This document shows, piece by piece, positions 1 through 12,400 of a stretch of DNA of 64,000 nt (its first letter is position 1; every line of letters starts with the position of its first letter). Origin of the DNA: Steromphala cineraria (taxonomy: Eukaryota > Mollusca > Gastropoda > Trochida > Trochidae); the NCBI GenBank assembly GCA_916613615.1, contig OU744733.1:33023939-33087938 (forward strand). Reading direction: 5' to 3'. The notes beneath the pieces are model-generated. The model ran no database searches and was not told the DNA's origin. It was given only the letters and a program-made list of their open reading frames with translations. The position numbers and the translations under genes are program-made.

Positions 1-3000
1 ACCTCTTGCACCTGCATGTAGCTTATGTAACTTATCCTCTTATGTAAGAGGAGAGTTGCAGGAGAGGGGCTGGAAGGATAGGAGGGGAAAGGGGTGGGGG
101 TAAAAGAGAGGTTTGCAATGGAAATAATCTGGAGGTCAACTCAGTAATATGTTTATTGAAGTATCTTAACTAACAGAGAGAATTGGTGAGAAAGACTTTG
201 TAAAAAAAGAATTGTTCAGACAGCTGTTCAATGAATGCTGTTTTGAAGATGAATATTATATCTTTTATTAGCATGACAAACAAAATAAAAGATAATTAGT
301 TATTCATTAACCAAAATTTTCAATTTGGAATAAATTAATTGCATGGGAACAAAGGAGTAAAAAACCTTACAGTTAGTGTTGGGAGTGAACAAATTTAATC
401 ATTTTAAATGCTTTTGAAAAGGATTTGTTTGAATTGAATGATCATTATAATTATCTAGATAATCATTGTTCAGACCGTAATCAGATATAGATGATTACAA
501 AATTTATATTTATCCCTCACTGGCTATGTTATTTGCCATATATGAAGTGTCAGGAATTATGTAACCCACTGATGGAGTGAACAACTTTTATCATTTTATG
601 TTTTATTAAAAAGGATTTATTAAAACAGTCATGCTTCAGGCTGTTCGCAGATAAAGATGATTCATACATTTTTTTGTAACTGTATTTATAGTGTTGATAA
701 ATATTACAACAAGCGTATCAATACAAATATAGTGACATTGATTTGATTGATCAGGAAATGTATTCTTTTCAATGAATTTCATGAACTCTAATTGAAAATT
801 CAATATAATTGACATATTGACCATCTTGGATTCTTGATAATAAAATAAATGCGTCTTTGTCAGGAATCACTATATAAAAAAATACTCACTTTTCAGAATG
901 ATATCTTAATTGATTTAGTAGGAGTAGTACTTGGCCTGAAATCTAATTGAAAAATAATGACTTCTATGATGACATGTTTTTCCCAGAACCCCTTCAGCAT
1001 GATACAATTATCATTTAGTTTTACAGGTATTTATAAAACACATGGTATTGGAACTGGAACCTGATACAAAATACCTCTATTATAAACTTATCATGTAGAT
1101 TACTGTACATAAAAGCAGATTCTTGACTTGTTAATATTAACTCATCGTGCAGATTGTTGTACACAAAAGCTGATTCTTGACTTGTTTAAATTGTTATTTG
1201 TAAAAAGTATTACTATTATTAGAATACAAGTATACTTTCCATAAAGTCCATTATGTTCTATTTATCAATTAGGTCAGGATTACTATGCAATATACAAGCA
1301 GGCAGGGCTGCTAGCCAAAGATCCTTAAGGAGAGTGCAGCAATTTGTGTATTTGGCTTTGTGTACGTATATTTGGAGAAGCACCCTAGTGTGCTGAGCAT
1401 GTAAACCTGAACTCTGGCTAAGCCGTTATGTGTGGTATTAAAAGACTTGACGGGAGAGAACATGAATTGTTGTGAAAAATATATATAATTTCACAAAATA
1501 TAGTTAGCTTATGTCCTTAATTGATTTTGTGTCAAGAAGAACTTCTGTTAGATATAGAAATGGTACAAATATGAGTAAAACACAGGAACTGGAACCTGAT
1601 GCAAAAAAACTCTTTTTACATCAACTTATCATGTAGATTGCTAAACACAAAGCTTATTGTTGACAAATTTTGTGTAAGTTGTTTTTCTTAGAAAGAACAT
1701 ATCACTGTCATGAGAATACAAGTCTAATTTCCATAACTCTTATTGCATACACATGGCCATATAGCATAATGCTCTACCATATCAATTGGGTCAGGTTGAT
1801 CATGCAACAGACTAGCAGCTGAGACTGTGATGCTAGCAGCCTGTATTGGGATGTGTATTAGAAATGCATAGTGGACTCAACAGGAATATCTGAACTCTGG
1901 TTGACCCCTTTTGTGTGGTATTTAAAGGAATATAAGGGAGATACCATTGTTTAAAATTCAACATGATGTTTAATGTCATTGGGTTTTTGCAGCTAGTTGC
2001 CATAAATATTTTAAACAAATTAATTAATTATGTTTGTCTTTCATCTTAATGTTTTAGAAACACTTAAAAATATAGAACAACTTGCATGACAATCTTAAAT
2101 ATTCCATATTCAAGATAACATTATGATTAGTAAGTTCAAATTAGAGAATTTATATGGTGCGAGTGATCACTTGATGAAAGCTTAAAATTTAGTAATAATG
2201 ATGTGTCATCTGCAGCTGAAAAGTCAATATGGCTGCTATCGCGGCCATCTTAGATTCTCAGAACTGAAACGTCTACCTTTGTGGGAGGAATCACTATAGG
2301 TATAACATACTACAATATGAAAATGATATCTAGATTGGTTTAGGAGAAGGAGTCATTTTCATGAAATCTAATTGAAAATTCAATATGGCTGCCATGGCGG
2401 CCATATTGGATTCTCAAAACTGAAACGTCTACCTTTCTGTGCGGAATCACCATAGTTATAACATACTACAATTTCAGAATGATATCTAGATTGGTTTAGA
2501 AAGAGTAGTCTTTTCATGAAATCTAATTGAAAATTCAATATGGCTGCCATAGCGGCCATCTTTGATTCTCAAAACTGAAACGACTACCTTTCTGTGAGGA
2601 ATCACCATGGGTATAACATAATACAATTTCAGAATGATATCTGGATTCGTTTAGGAGGAGTAGTCTTTTTCCTGAAATCTAATTGAAAATTCAATATGGC
2701 TGCCATGGCGGCCAACTTGGATTCTCAAAACTGAAACGTCTACCTTTCTGTGAGGAATCACCATGGGTATAACATACTACAATTTCAGAATGATATCTGC
2801 ATTCGTTTAGGAGGAGTAGTCTTTTTCCTGAAATCTAATTGAAAATTCAATATGGCTGCCATGGCGGCCATCTTGGATTCTCAAAACTGAAACGTCTACC
2901 TTTCTGTGAGGAATCACCATGGGTATAACATACTACAATTTCAGAATGATATCTGCATTTGTTTAGGTGAAGTAGTCTTTTTCCTGAACTCTAATTGAAA

Positions 3001-3144
3001 ATTACATATGGCTGCCATGGCGCCATCTTGGATTCTCAAAACTAAAACGTCTACCTTTCTGTGAGGAATCACCATGGGTATAACATACTACAATTTCAGA
3101 ATGATATCAGAATGACATTTACTTTGTAAAGGTGAGCTAAAATT
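1..3144 (-). mobile_element. Helentron-like tandem-repeat element, copy A (truncated by window edge)
   Basis: This block matches, base for base over long stretches, the elements at 18751-23085 and 17565-26022. Its 5' end, read on the minus strand, is at about 3144, where the foldback AGCTCACC TTTAC aaa GTAAA is still visible. The second arm and the microsatellite present in the other copies are deleted here. The 3' end lies beyond base 1: position 1 matches about 18184 and 19366 of the other copies, so roughly 0.6 kb is missing. The interior has no coding ORF; the short ORFs around 636-824 and 1833-2018 recur in all copies because the DNA recurs. I infer a non-autonomous rolling-circle (Helentron/HINE) element of the bivalve 'pearl' type, from layout rather than a database match. 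Confidence 0.7.
2220..3115 (-). repeat. 156-bp tandem array in element copy A (about 6 units)
   Basis: The string CAATATGGCTGCCATGGCGG (or a close variant) recurs at about 2225, 2381, 2536, 2692, 2848 and 3005, a period of 155-157 bp. Units on the 5' side (high coordinates) are nearly identical, and those on the 3' side are more diverged. Confidence 0.9.
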
Positions 3145-4750
3145 ACAATTTTAAATCAATGATTACTTCTACACAGTTAATAGTGATTATATAAAGTAAT
3201 TCCTTGTTTGAGATGAAATAATGTTCAGATAAACGATTCATATAACATCATCACAATTGTTTTTCCGTGACAGTGAGACTGCCCAAAGGCAAATATGATG
3301 TATAAAAATATGAATAATTACCGGTAAACTAAACTAGACATCTCCTTTCTAAAACAAATTTTATTCTATTCGTAACTTTCGGTATTATTTCAGTGTCAAT
3401 ACCCTTATCAATTTTAAAATATAGAATTTGGCACTGTATCTTACCGGGTAATTCATGTATATGTTCTCTAAGGTTGAAGACTAACAAAACAAGAAAAGCC
3501 TTAAAAAAAGGCAAGCTTTGGGGTACCAGTTTATGTCCACTATATAGAACCAGGAGATTTAGGTTAGGGAGGACAGGGACGGGGACTTTTATTTGAATAA
3601 ATTGTTCCAATCGGAGACGCATGTTCTTTGCTCTTTATTTTGATAGTTAACAGTACACTATGTACATAGTAAAACATCTCGTTCGTTCCGCTTAAATTTC
3701 ATCATTTTTCCTATCTCAATTATGATATAAATTTTTAAACATTAATATGGTTATTCAAATTTATGTTGCTTTAAAAGATAGCTGACGGCGAATAATACAA
3801 TAGCTAGTGATTAACTAGAAGATAAATAGTTGCGCTAGTAAACTTTCCGGGATCCATTGCTTTCAATACCCGCAAATTTAGACGAAATTCCCATTTGATT
3901 TCAGGTTAATTACATGTTGCAAGAATAATTTGATCGAACTACAGCCGAAAATTGCTGATAAAAATGATCTCAGCTACAAGTTCATAATTTTCATTATGTT
4001 ACAGGATGACATTTAAGAATATTTTATCATAGGCTCTATGTCGATACTTTCTTCGAAAGACACCTTTAATCGCAAATAATCATCTATAACGTTATGTTTT
4101 GAAACATTAAATTTATTTTTCGTGAAGCGATGAGATGCATTGAATGAACGATCAGTCATTGACAAGGCGGGACATTCAGCGCTCGCGTTTAAATAAAGAA
4201 AATTGAAGAAACCGAATTCCTAGTTGATACAAAAATGGAATGTCGTTTCCGAATGTGGAATGCAAAAAATTACACCGAATAACTACAGAACAGTTTATAT
4301 GCATATGCAAAATTGATATTTATTAAGGGTGTAAACGCTCATCCATATATTTTTGAAAATTACGATATATTTTACATCATAACAGTATTATAATAATCAG
4401 TTTCCAAATTAACGCTTGCCAATTATTTCGTACCACCCACACGGTCACGTGGGGATAAATTTGCTACAGCTCTGCCAATTGGTCGTTCAAATACCAGGAT
4501 AAGCTTAAAACAAAAATCATTGGCTGAAACTTCTCTTTGTAGTTTCCAAGAGTAATATAGAGAGACACTTCTGCCATTAGTTTTCAATATCAAATGTTAC
4601 ATAACTTTGGGGTCTCTGGACCCCAAAGCAATAATGTAATAAGTTTTAGCAAAAACGTCTGCAGTATCAAATTACCTTTCCATACGACCAGTAAGCATAC
4701 ACTGGAACTAGCTTACCAAAATCCTTGGCCACCATAGGCTCCGATGCTCT
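3145..4750. other. No recognisable gene
   Basis: AT-rich sequence without an exon or repeat I can name. The longest ORF (3329-3622, minus strand, 97 codons) has no recognisable motif and is probably chance. Confidence 0.5.
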
Positions 4751-5003
4751 AAGTAAACCTAGCCTCAATATTATCCATTTCACTATTATACTGAGTCTAG
4801 CAAGGGCTAGTAGAGGGTCGCGTCAGCCGACCTTTCTGCGATCTATGACCCTCCAACGTTATACGTGTGAAGGCAGACTATTGTGGCTTGGTAATATGAG
4901 TTCTGATTGGTCAATTCGATACGTGGGCTGACGCGACCCTCTACTAGGCCTTTCTAGACTCAATAAAAGAGTGAAACGGATAAAATTGAAGCTAGGTTTA
5001 CTT
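4751..5003. mobile_element. MITE with about 50-bp terminal inverted repeats
   Basis: The left end AAGTAAACCTAGCCTCAATA is answered by its reverse complement at the right end (ending at 5003), with pairing extending about 50 bp inward on each side to CTGAGTCTAG/CTAGACTCA. A second inner pair is GTAGAGGGTCGCGTCAGC and GCTGACGCGACCCTCTAC. A truncated relative lies at 6360-6507. It has no coding capacity. No clear target duplication was found, so the transposase superfamily is not assigned. Confidence 0.8.
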
Positions 5004-5095
5004 TGACTTCAATGATCTATGCCGTCATCCCTCTGTACTAAAATTCACACCCGATTTGTGTAAGCAATGAAAGTGCTTCGTCGATTAGGCTTGTG

Positions 5096-5285
5096 CCACA
5101 GGAAATTGAGAATAATCAATAATCAATAATCAATAACCAAGTACAAGTACGATAGAGATAAATTATATCCTCCCAATATACAATAGCCTATTGTGTATGG
5201 GGAGGATATATTTTATCTGCATCGTAGTTGGACTTGATAAGTGATTGTTGTAACATTTTATTTGATTATTCTCAATTTACTGTGG
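5096..5285. mobile_element. Palindromic MITE with CTTGTG target duplication
   Basis: The ends CCACAG and CTGTGG open a near full-length palindrome. The arms include AAATTGAGAATAATC/GATTATTCTCAATTT and ATATCCTCCC/GGGAGGATAT, and meet near 5193. The 6-bp direct repeat CTTGTG flanks it (5090-5095 and 5286-5291). A single arm of the same family lies at 60629-60740. Confidence 0.8.
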
Positions 5286-5291
5286 CTTGTG

Positions 5292-5880
5292 CTAAAGATA
5301 TTTGCTTGCAAATCAAATTCATAGCTCACATGTTCTCATCAAATCAGTTGGCAATCTCTTCTTTGAAATCTTAAAATTAAGACACTGAGCATGCGCAAAG
5401 AAAGTCGTGACGCGTTTTCTATAATCAGTCAGAATATGTCGATGCTCTTGACTATATCCTCCCTGGGACTTGTCATAAGGTAAACTGTGTACTGAATTAC
5501 ATGACCTTACATGGATCTTGTTATGAGTGAGAGAGTTATTGTTCTACTCCAAAGTTTTGGCAGTGTCACGATAGAGATAAGACAAGGTTGGGCATTTCAA
5601 GCAATGCAATTTCAGGTACATCAACCGTCTCTTCTCTTCAAGAAGCGCGATATCTTGGAAGTTATTCATGGTGTTCACTCTGTGACAGTAGAGGATGAAC
5701 TGATTTTAGGGTACTGCATTTATATACCTCCAATGCGGGCAGTATCGTACACCATGCGGGACTAAAAAGGACACGATCTTGACAAGCATGCGTGAATTAG
5801 TCGAACCTGTGTGTGCAGTTGCGCCTACTGCGTACCAAAACGCAACTTAGTCGCAACAAATGAACAACAACAGAACGCAG
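5292..5880. other. No recognisable gene
   Basis: There is an 84-codon plus-strand ORF at 5511-5765 with no motif I recognise, no clear splice context and no repeat partner in the window. Treated as unassigned. Confidence 0.4.
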
Positions 5881-5891
5881 CTTTGTCGTGG

Positions 5892-6360
5892 TTATGCGCC
5901 AATTGTTCGTGAAATGCCGGGTAAAATCGCAGCACTTGCGTGCAGTTTTCTGCGGCAAATGCGTGAAGTGTGCTTGAATAATGCGTAAATGGGGGGTGTA
6001 CGCATTGTTTTAATTGTTTTCAAAACAATGTTGCTTCGTCTATTGGCACGCACTAAAGTCTTGAAGTGCGGATCCAAAATGCGTGCAAGTGTAAAGCCAC
6101 CTTTAAAGAGTAAAAGTAGTGATGATTTATCGGCACCCCATTTTGTACCCGATACGCATTTCAAGAGATTTAGTCCTTTTGAACACTTTCCCGATAAGTA
6201 GGTTATGTGACGTGACCAAGTAAGTTTACTATCGAAGTAAACTCCCAAAAATTTAAAATCAGAGACGAAATTGATTCGATGTTCTCCAATAGCAAGAAAC
6301 AAATCATGAACAAGTTTGCGTTTTGTAAAATTCATGGCCACCGATTTTGAACTTATCTTA
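5892..6360 (-). pseudogene. LINE reverse-transcriptase C-terminal fragment
   Basis: The minus-strand reading frame contains FKFLGVYFDSKLTW followed by a Lys/Cys-rich helix and SGTKWGADKSSLLLL. This is the signature region just C-terminal to the RT palm in jockey/CR1-group non-LTR retrotransposons (established family pattern). The frame opens before the first Met, at about 6360, and stops there at a junction with MITE sequence. The catalytic YxDD part is absent, and after LLLLFKG the sequence no longer follows the family. It is therefore a dead fragment of about 150 codons, not a gene of the host. Confidence 0.7.
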
Positions 6361-6507
6361 CCAAGCTACAATAGTCTGCCTTCGCACGTTTAACATTGGA
6401 GGGTCATAGGTCGCAGAAAAGTAGGCTGACGCGACCCTCTATTAGGCCTTTCTAGACTCAGTATCGGAGTGAAACAGCTACCGGTAATATTGAGGCTAGG
6501 TTTACTT
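6360..6507. mobile_element. Truncated copy of the 4751-5003 MITE
   Basis: It carries one terminal arm (ending CTAGGTTTACTT at 6507), the GCTGACGCGACCCTCTA motif and interior sequence matching the reverse complement of about 4820-4893. The other half is missing and abuts the LINE fragment at 6360. Confidence 0.75.
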
Positions 6508-6580
6508 AGACTGGAGGAAAATGTAGGGAGCAATAACGAAAACCAATTTAATGGGGTTGAAGATGTGTTCTCTTGATAGG

Positions 6581-6724
6581 GAAGGTATGACTTGAGCTCT
6601 AAAGATAGTAGAGCAGTTGCTGAAATGATTGAAAGTAAACATAATGACATAGATTTGTTTATTGGCATAGTTCAACAAGCACTAGAAGTTCACCAGAAAC
6701 ATAATATGAATAATGTACAATAAA
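6581..6724 (+). other. Possible orphan 3' exon or ORF remnant
   Basis: After a pyrimidine-rich stretch ending TCTTGATAG there is an open frame of about 47 codons (GRYDLSSKDSRAVAEMIESK, then an Ile/Val-rich amphipathic stretch) that ends at TAA inside AATAAA (6721-6726 region). The composition looks protein-like, and the same frame upstream of the stops is also open for about 20 codons. No family is recognised and no partner exon was found. It could be a terminal exon, a decayed transposon ORF or chance. Confidence 0.2.
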
Positions 6725-6726
6725 CA

Positions 6727-9340
6727 GCACTTTGGGATATATTTACAGAACATAATGTGCCACAAGGTGTAAAGTTGGCAAAGAGAAAGTGGCAAAGGGG
6801 TTTAAGCATAGCCCATTTCACAATATAGTCACGATATTCATATTGCCTTGTGGTTTAGGATATATGTGTAATAAAACTGTAGTTGAAATATTATGTTAAG
6901 ATCATTCAATCTAAGGAAATTCCTTACATATGAGTTGGAATCCAATGAATGGTGAAGTTAATTGTTCAATTTGTTTCATATTTAATGCTGCATTCTTCCT
7001 TATATAGCCCCTTAACTTTCTTTACTTAATCAAATGGATGTTTCCTTTTTTAAAGTTAATATAATTTGGTAATATTTCAAAAGGTGCCAAAAGACAATGT
7101 CTAAAATGTAGCTATTAATCTACATATGTATTTATATGGTGCTAGATTTTCCTGAATTCATATAGGCCTTAACTATTTTTAATAATATTGCAGTGGAATA
7201 AAAAAGAATTATAACTTTCCTCTCCGTCTTCCAGTCCAAAAATGACTGCAATCAACATTTGCATCAGTACATTTTGTTTGAATAAACGATTTGGTAAACA
7301 TTATAAGACTTGAAAATGGATTTTTCACAATATCACAAGACCAACAACAAATGCTTGCAAGCATTCAAAGGGGCAGCATGACATTGCTTTTGTAATGGAC
7401 ACAGTTATCGAGGGGCTTCTACTTTAAGGCTGTTTGTGTACATCAAACTAACCCTAACAAATATGTTTCAAGTAATCATTTACAAATTTCAATATTTTCT
7501 TTTTTCTATTGTTGTAAACTTGTGGGCAAAATAAGGCATACTTTCATAATGAGACACTTGTGTTAAAACTATGTAAAATATACCTTGAGAGATAAACTAT
7601 AGATAATATTTTTGTCTTCAATTCCATTTTAATTCTCACAAAAGATTGCGCCAAGTGATTTTATAATTAGAGTGAATTAAGTAGCAAATGAGGTTTTGTA
7701 ATGTGATATAAATCCTTTCATTCAAATATTTTTGTACTTTTATATAACCTTTATTTTCTTTTGCAGCTTAAATGATCAAAGGAAGGCAAAAAAGAAAAAA
7801 AAATTAAAAATATTTTAATAAACCATTACCTGCTTTTAAAATGATAAGCAGAAGGCAAAAATGTGTGCATTGTAAGAGGCCTTAGTACCGGTAGTTTTCA
7901 AATAAATTTTTACACATTATTTTCTAGTTTTCTTGAATTTAATCTATATTTCAATATTTTCAATGTTCCTATTCATCTTTAAAATCGATATTATTATTTC
8001 TATTGTATTTTATGTTCAATCACATAATTCAAGCAAAAGATCATTTCTTTCATGTTCTCAAACAGAAATTTAATAAGCTTTCGATGAATATTTACTTTGA
8101 TCAATCACAATTCTCTCATAACTGATTATGAAACCCTAATTTGATCAAGGATATGACACAAACCAAAGATAATTTTTTGTCATGTAAGCCCATTATTGTT
8201 TCAATCAATTCACATTCGTCTTTTAAAAGAACCTGCATTACAAAGTTAAAAATCTATATTGAATGACATCTTTTTCATTTTTCCTAATTATTTAAAACCA
8301 CCAAAGTGCAAAGCTTGAACACATTTATCTTTTCATAAATTCACATGGCCAAAAGTCCCCTCCTCAACAAACTTCACTTGCAAGGCATAACTTGTGTCAA
8401 TCTTCAATACTGGTTAATCAGAGCCTTTCTGCATTTCACCAGAACTCCTTGTAAAGTGCAGCATCATCATCAGAGTTGAGCAGCAACAGTCAGGAGATAT
8501 CCATCTTCACAACGGCACGGGCGAAACGGAAAAGTTTCTAAACTTTCCCATTCCTCCCTTGACATCATTGGCCGTAATTTCTGTGCTAGCATTTCAACCC
8601 GCTGCACGGAAGTAGAATAGTCCAATCAGAAGACAGCATGGTAAATGAACCAATTTGAAAAAATGCTTTGGTATGCGTTATACAAGGGAGAGAAACACTT
8701 TATTTGAGTGATACATTAATGTTTGTCTTCTCTGCATTCTCAGTGCTCATCAAAAACATGAAAACAACCATGGGGACTGAAATTACATTTCACTCGGATA
8801 GTTTTCAAAAAGATCGTCTGTTAGTATTTTGAATTTGTTCCGAATGTAAACGGCAATTTCATTGGCTATTGTTGAATGAGCTGATAAGGGGCGTAACTCG
8901 TGATCACGATAGGTGTCGCTGCTCCGGATCACCAGTTTTCTAAAACTTAGGTCTAAACGAGGAGTTGCTCAATACGTTTTAACCTTGCCGTTGGAAGATG
9001 GGAGATATCAGATCTAACCCTTCTCAATAAAGTGAGTGAGCTGAAGCTAAATGCTTTTAAGGCAATATCTCAGCCATTATCAGTGTCACTACTTAGAAAA
9101 CTGTAATAAATATGTTTACAGGTCTAAGTTCAAGGTCATAGGTGTGAAAGGGTTAATGATAAAGATCAGGTGCAGGTTATGAAGAGCTAGCACAAAAGGT
9201 TGATGAAATGCAGCAAGGGTTAACTGAGCCTGTGATCAAGACTGACAAGAGTTAAGCCTTGTGATGGAAGTTCTTCTGAACATATTACTGCCAGGTTAGC
9301 AGAGCTTATAGTGGCAGTTGAGTAAAGATTGCACATAAAT
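6727..9340. other. No recognisable gene; DCTN2 downstream flank
   Basis: AT-rich with many homopolymer runs. I see no exon, inverted-repeat element or tandem array. The part nearest 9340 may include the DCTN2 3' UTR. Confidence 0.5.
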
Positions 9341-9359
9341 AAATAAGATGGCTGGTCCT

Positions 9360-9446
9360 TTATTTCTTGAGAGTCTTGATGCGTCCCTCCAGACTCTCGC
9401 AGTTGGTCTTGATGGCCGTCGTGTTCTGCTTGAATGTGTTCTGGAG
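9360..9446 (-). CDS. DCTN2: DCTN2 exon 13 (residues 377-404, stop)
   Basis: Acceptor TTGTTGCAG. Ends ...RIKTLKK then TAA at 9360-9362. The stop lies inside an AATAAA hexamer (9359-9364), which may or may not act as a poly(A) signal. Confidence 0.95.
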   Translation of the reverse strand, partial: LQNTFKQNTTAIKTNCESLEGRIKTLKK

Positions 9447-12400
9447 CTGCAACAAAGGAACATAAACTTTGATGTGTGTTGGGAATAGAAGTACTCTATC
9501 AATAGTTTGAACTATTGCTTGATCCTTAGTAGTGACAGATTCAAACTCTTTGGGCGTTTGGGGGAGTCATCCCTGTTTCTTTTTATCCCCCGCAACAACG
9601 AAGTTGCGGGGGGTATTAAAATGGGTACCGTCCGTCCGTCCGTCCGTCCGTCCATCCGTCCGTCCGTTACACTTTGTGTCCGGCTCATAACTTTCTAACT
9701 AATCAACCATTTCAATTCAAATTCGTCATGGACATGAAGAAGCATGAAATAATGTGTCATGAGAAACAATTTTCTGAAAATCTATATAAAATATTAGGAT
9801 TTTGGAGAAAAAGTGGTACATTTTGTAAGAAATCTGCTACAAGTCCCGTCCGGCTCACAACTTCTAAACTAATCATCACATATTGATAAAATTTGATATG
9901 AAGATACATAATCATCTGAAGGTGTGTCATGAAGAACAATTTTGAAAATATTTTTATAAAATTTGCCTTTTTTGGCAAAAAATTAGGACTCTGTTGGAAA
10001 ACTGTTACAAGTCCTGTCCGGCTCATAACTTCTAAACTAATCATCACATATTGATCAAATTTGATATGAAGATACATAATCATCTGAAGGTGTGTCATGA
10101 AGAACAATTTTGAAAATATTTTTATAAAATTTTGACCTTTTTGTCAAAAAAATGAGGACTCTGTTGGAAAGCTGTTACAAGTCCTGTCTATCTCACAACT
10201 AAACTAATCATCACATTTTAATCATATTTGTTATGGAGATACATAATCATATGTTGGTGTGTCATGAAGAACAGTTTTGAAAATATGTTTGTTTAAATAT
10301 GATAAAATTTATCTTGGAGATCGCAATACATAATACATAAATTCATTCGTTTGATTTTAATTTTGTCAGTTAACTCGAATTATGCCCAACAGTGAACATA
10401 AAGTTGGTATGATTTAGTTTTTTTTATTAGAATAGTTTCTTTCATATCCTGGAAAAATTGTGTTATTTTGTGCGACAAAAATTAATCAGCAATATGATAA
10501 GGAAAACTTAATTATATTGTGCAATTTGCGGGGGATATAGCTCGACCATGTCAGCTGCTTGTTGGACTTTGTTTTGATATCAACCATAAAAATAGCCTTG
10601 TTAAGGAAGGGTAGCCAAGATAGCTACAAGTTACCCTGTGCTGGTTGTGATGTACCCACCCCTTTAAGGTTCATTGTCCTTCCTTAAGCAAATACTTGCT
10701 ACATGGAGTGTTTAAGTTTATGTTATGGAGCGAAGACTCATGATCAAATCTATGAGGTAGCTGTGGTGGTTGTGATGTACGGACCTGAGAGAGCATGTCC
10801 GTGTGAGCCTTGAGACTGGTGTTGATCTCCTGCTGGGACGTGTCCAGGTGGGTCAGGGCCTGGCTGAACTGCAGCGCTGCAATACACACGTACAAGCTAC
10901 ATTTCATTATCATCCAAAACCGTGTTCCACAGGAGATATCGTTATGACAGTAGATCTTAAACAATGCCCTGTCATCAGAAGGGACAAACGTTTTGCATCA
11001 TCAGTAAGGTGTCACATTGCTATGACGCCATAAACACGATGTTGACAATGCTTTTAGGGCTATGCAGCATTCAAAGAAGTACAATTTTCATGCAAATGTA
11101 ATGAAAAATTATTTTGGATGATAAATAGAATCTCACCCTTGTGTCTTCCAATATCAAACATATCAATACTCGTTGATAAAAGTAAAATATCCTCGGCAAG
11201 CCTCGAATATTTGTTACTTTTATCAACTTGTGTTTATATATTTGATATCGGAAGACACGAGGGTGAGATTCTCTATTTATTCGCTGGTGCAAGATATTGC
11301 AGTGTAATATTTAAATGGCAATATTAAACTAGTGTACTACAACAAAGCAAGTATGACTTCACAGTAGTGTCTTGTTGTGACGTCACAATGTAAGCACGCC
11401 ATCACAATGGATGCCATGTCGCAGAAATGTTAGTTTCAACACCCTGTTGCCACATTTGCTGGATGTTTAGAGCAAGTAATAACTAGAAAACTATTTTACA
11501 CTCATCTAATACAAAATCAATAACTCATTTAATAAAAATAGAATAATGGAAGGTTGTTAGTATCGGATCCTCTATGTTTCTCGATTATTCGTTATTTAGA
11601 TTACATATGAGTGACAGGCATAATTGAAAACTAGATTAGCGTTTGCGGGATACCGCAAAAGCAGAGCAGCCCCGGAACTTGGGGTTTCGCCTTACCCTGT
11701 TCCGCCTTTTACAGGCCTCACCAAATTGGGAATTTTCTCGTGACCTTGACCTTTGACACTCAAGGTCACACAATCAATGAACACATTTCATTGAGTATAA
11801 CATAATTGTAATGAAATAAAGTGTTAAAAATTAAATTAATCCATTTTCTCCATATATGTTGACCTTGCTGTGACCTTGACCTTCGACAGTTCGTACCCAA
11901 AACTTTTGGAAAATGTTGTACTTCTCAAGAGATAATATATATAAAATCTAAACTTCATAGCACAAAAACTTTTCAAGTTATTGTGTTTACAAGGTATTGC
12001 AATAACTCATATCTCATGACCTTGACCTTTGACCTTCAAGGTCACACAATAATTGAACACTTTTTATTGAGTAAAACAATCATATATGTATTAAAAGTGA
12101 TCATAGTTAAAATTAAGCATTTTCGCTAAACCATGCTTAAGTCATGACCTTGCTGTGACCTTGACCTTTGACTGATTGTAGCCGAAACCTTTTCAAAATT
12201 GTTTACTTTTCCAAGGATGATATATACCAAGTTAGAGCTTCATAGCACAAAAACTTTTCAAGTTATCGCGTTTACAAGGAATTTTGCGGTGATTTTATAA
12301 CTCGTGACCTTGACCTTTGAACTTGAAAGTGAACATGTCATAATGATTCCCTGGAAGTATTAACATTTAGACATGTTCATGAGTCCTGAAAAGCTAAATG

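Noticed and set aside
636..824. Small ORF repeated at 636, 20142 and 23221, possibly a conserved peptide
   Set aside because: It is repeated because the transposon is repeated; substitutions are not biased to synonymous sites as far as I can see, and each copy lies in non-coding interior.
9757..10107. 116-codon minus-strand ORF with repeated FFMTHLQMIMYLHIKF
   Set aside because: It is two units of the 168-bp tandem array read in a frame that happens to lack stops.
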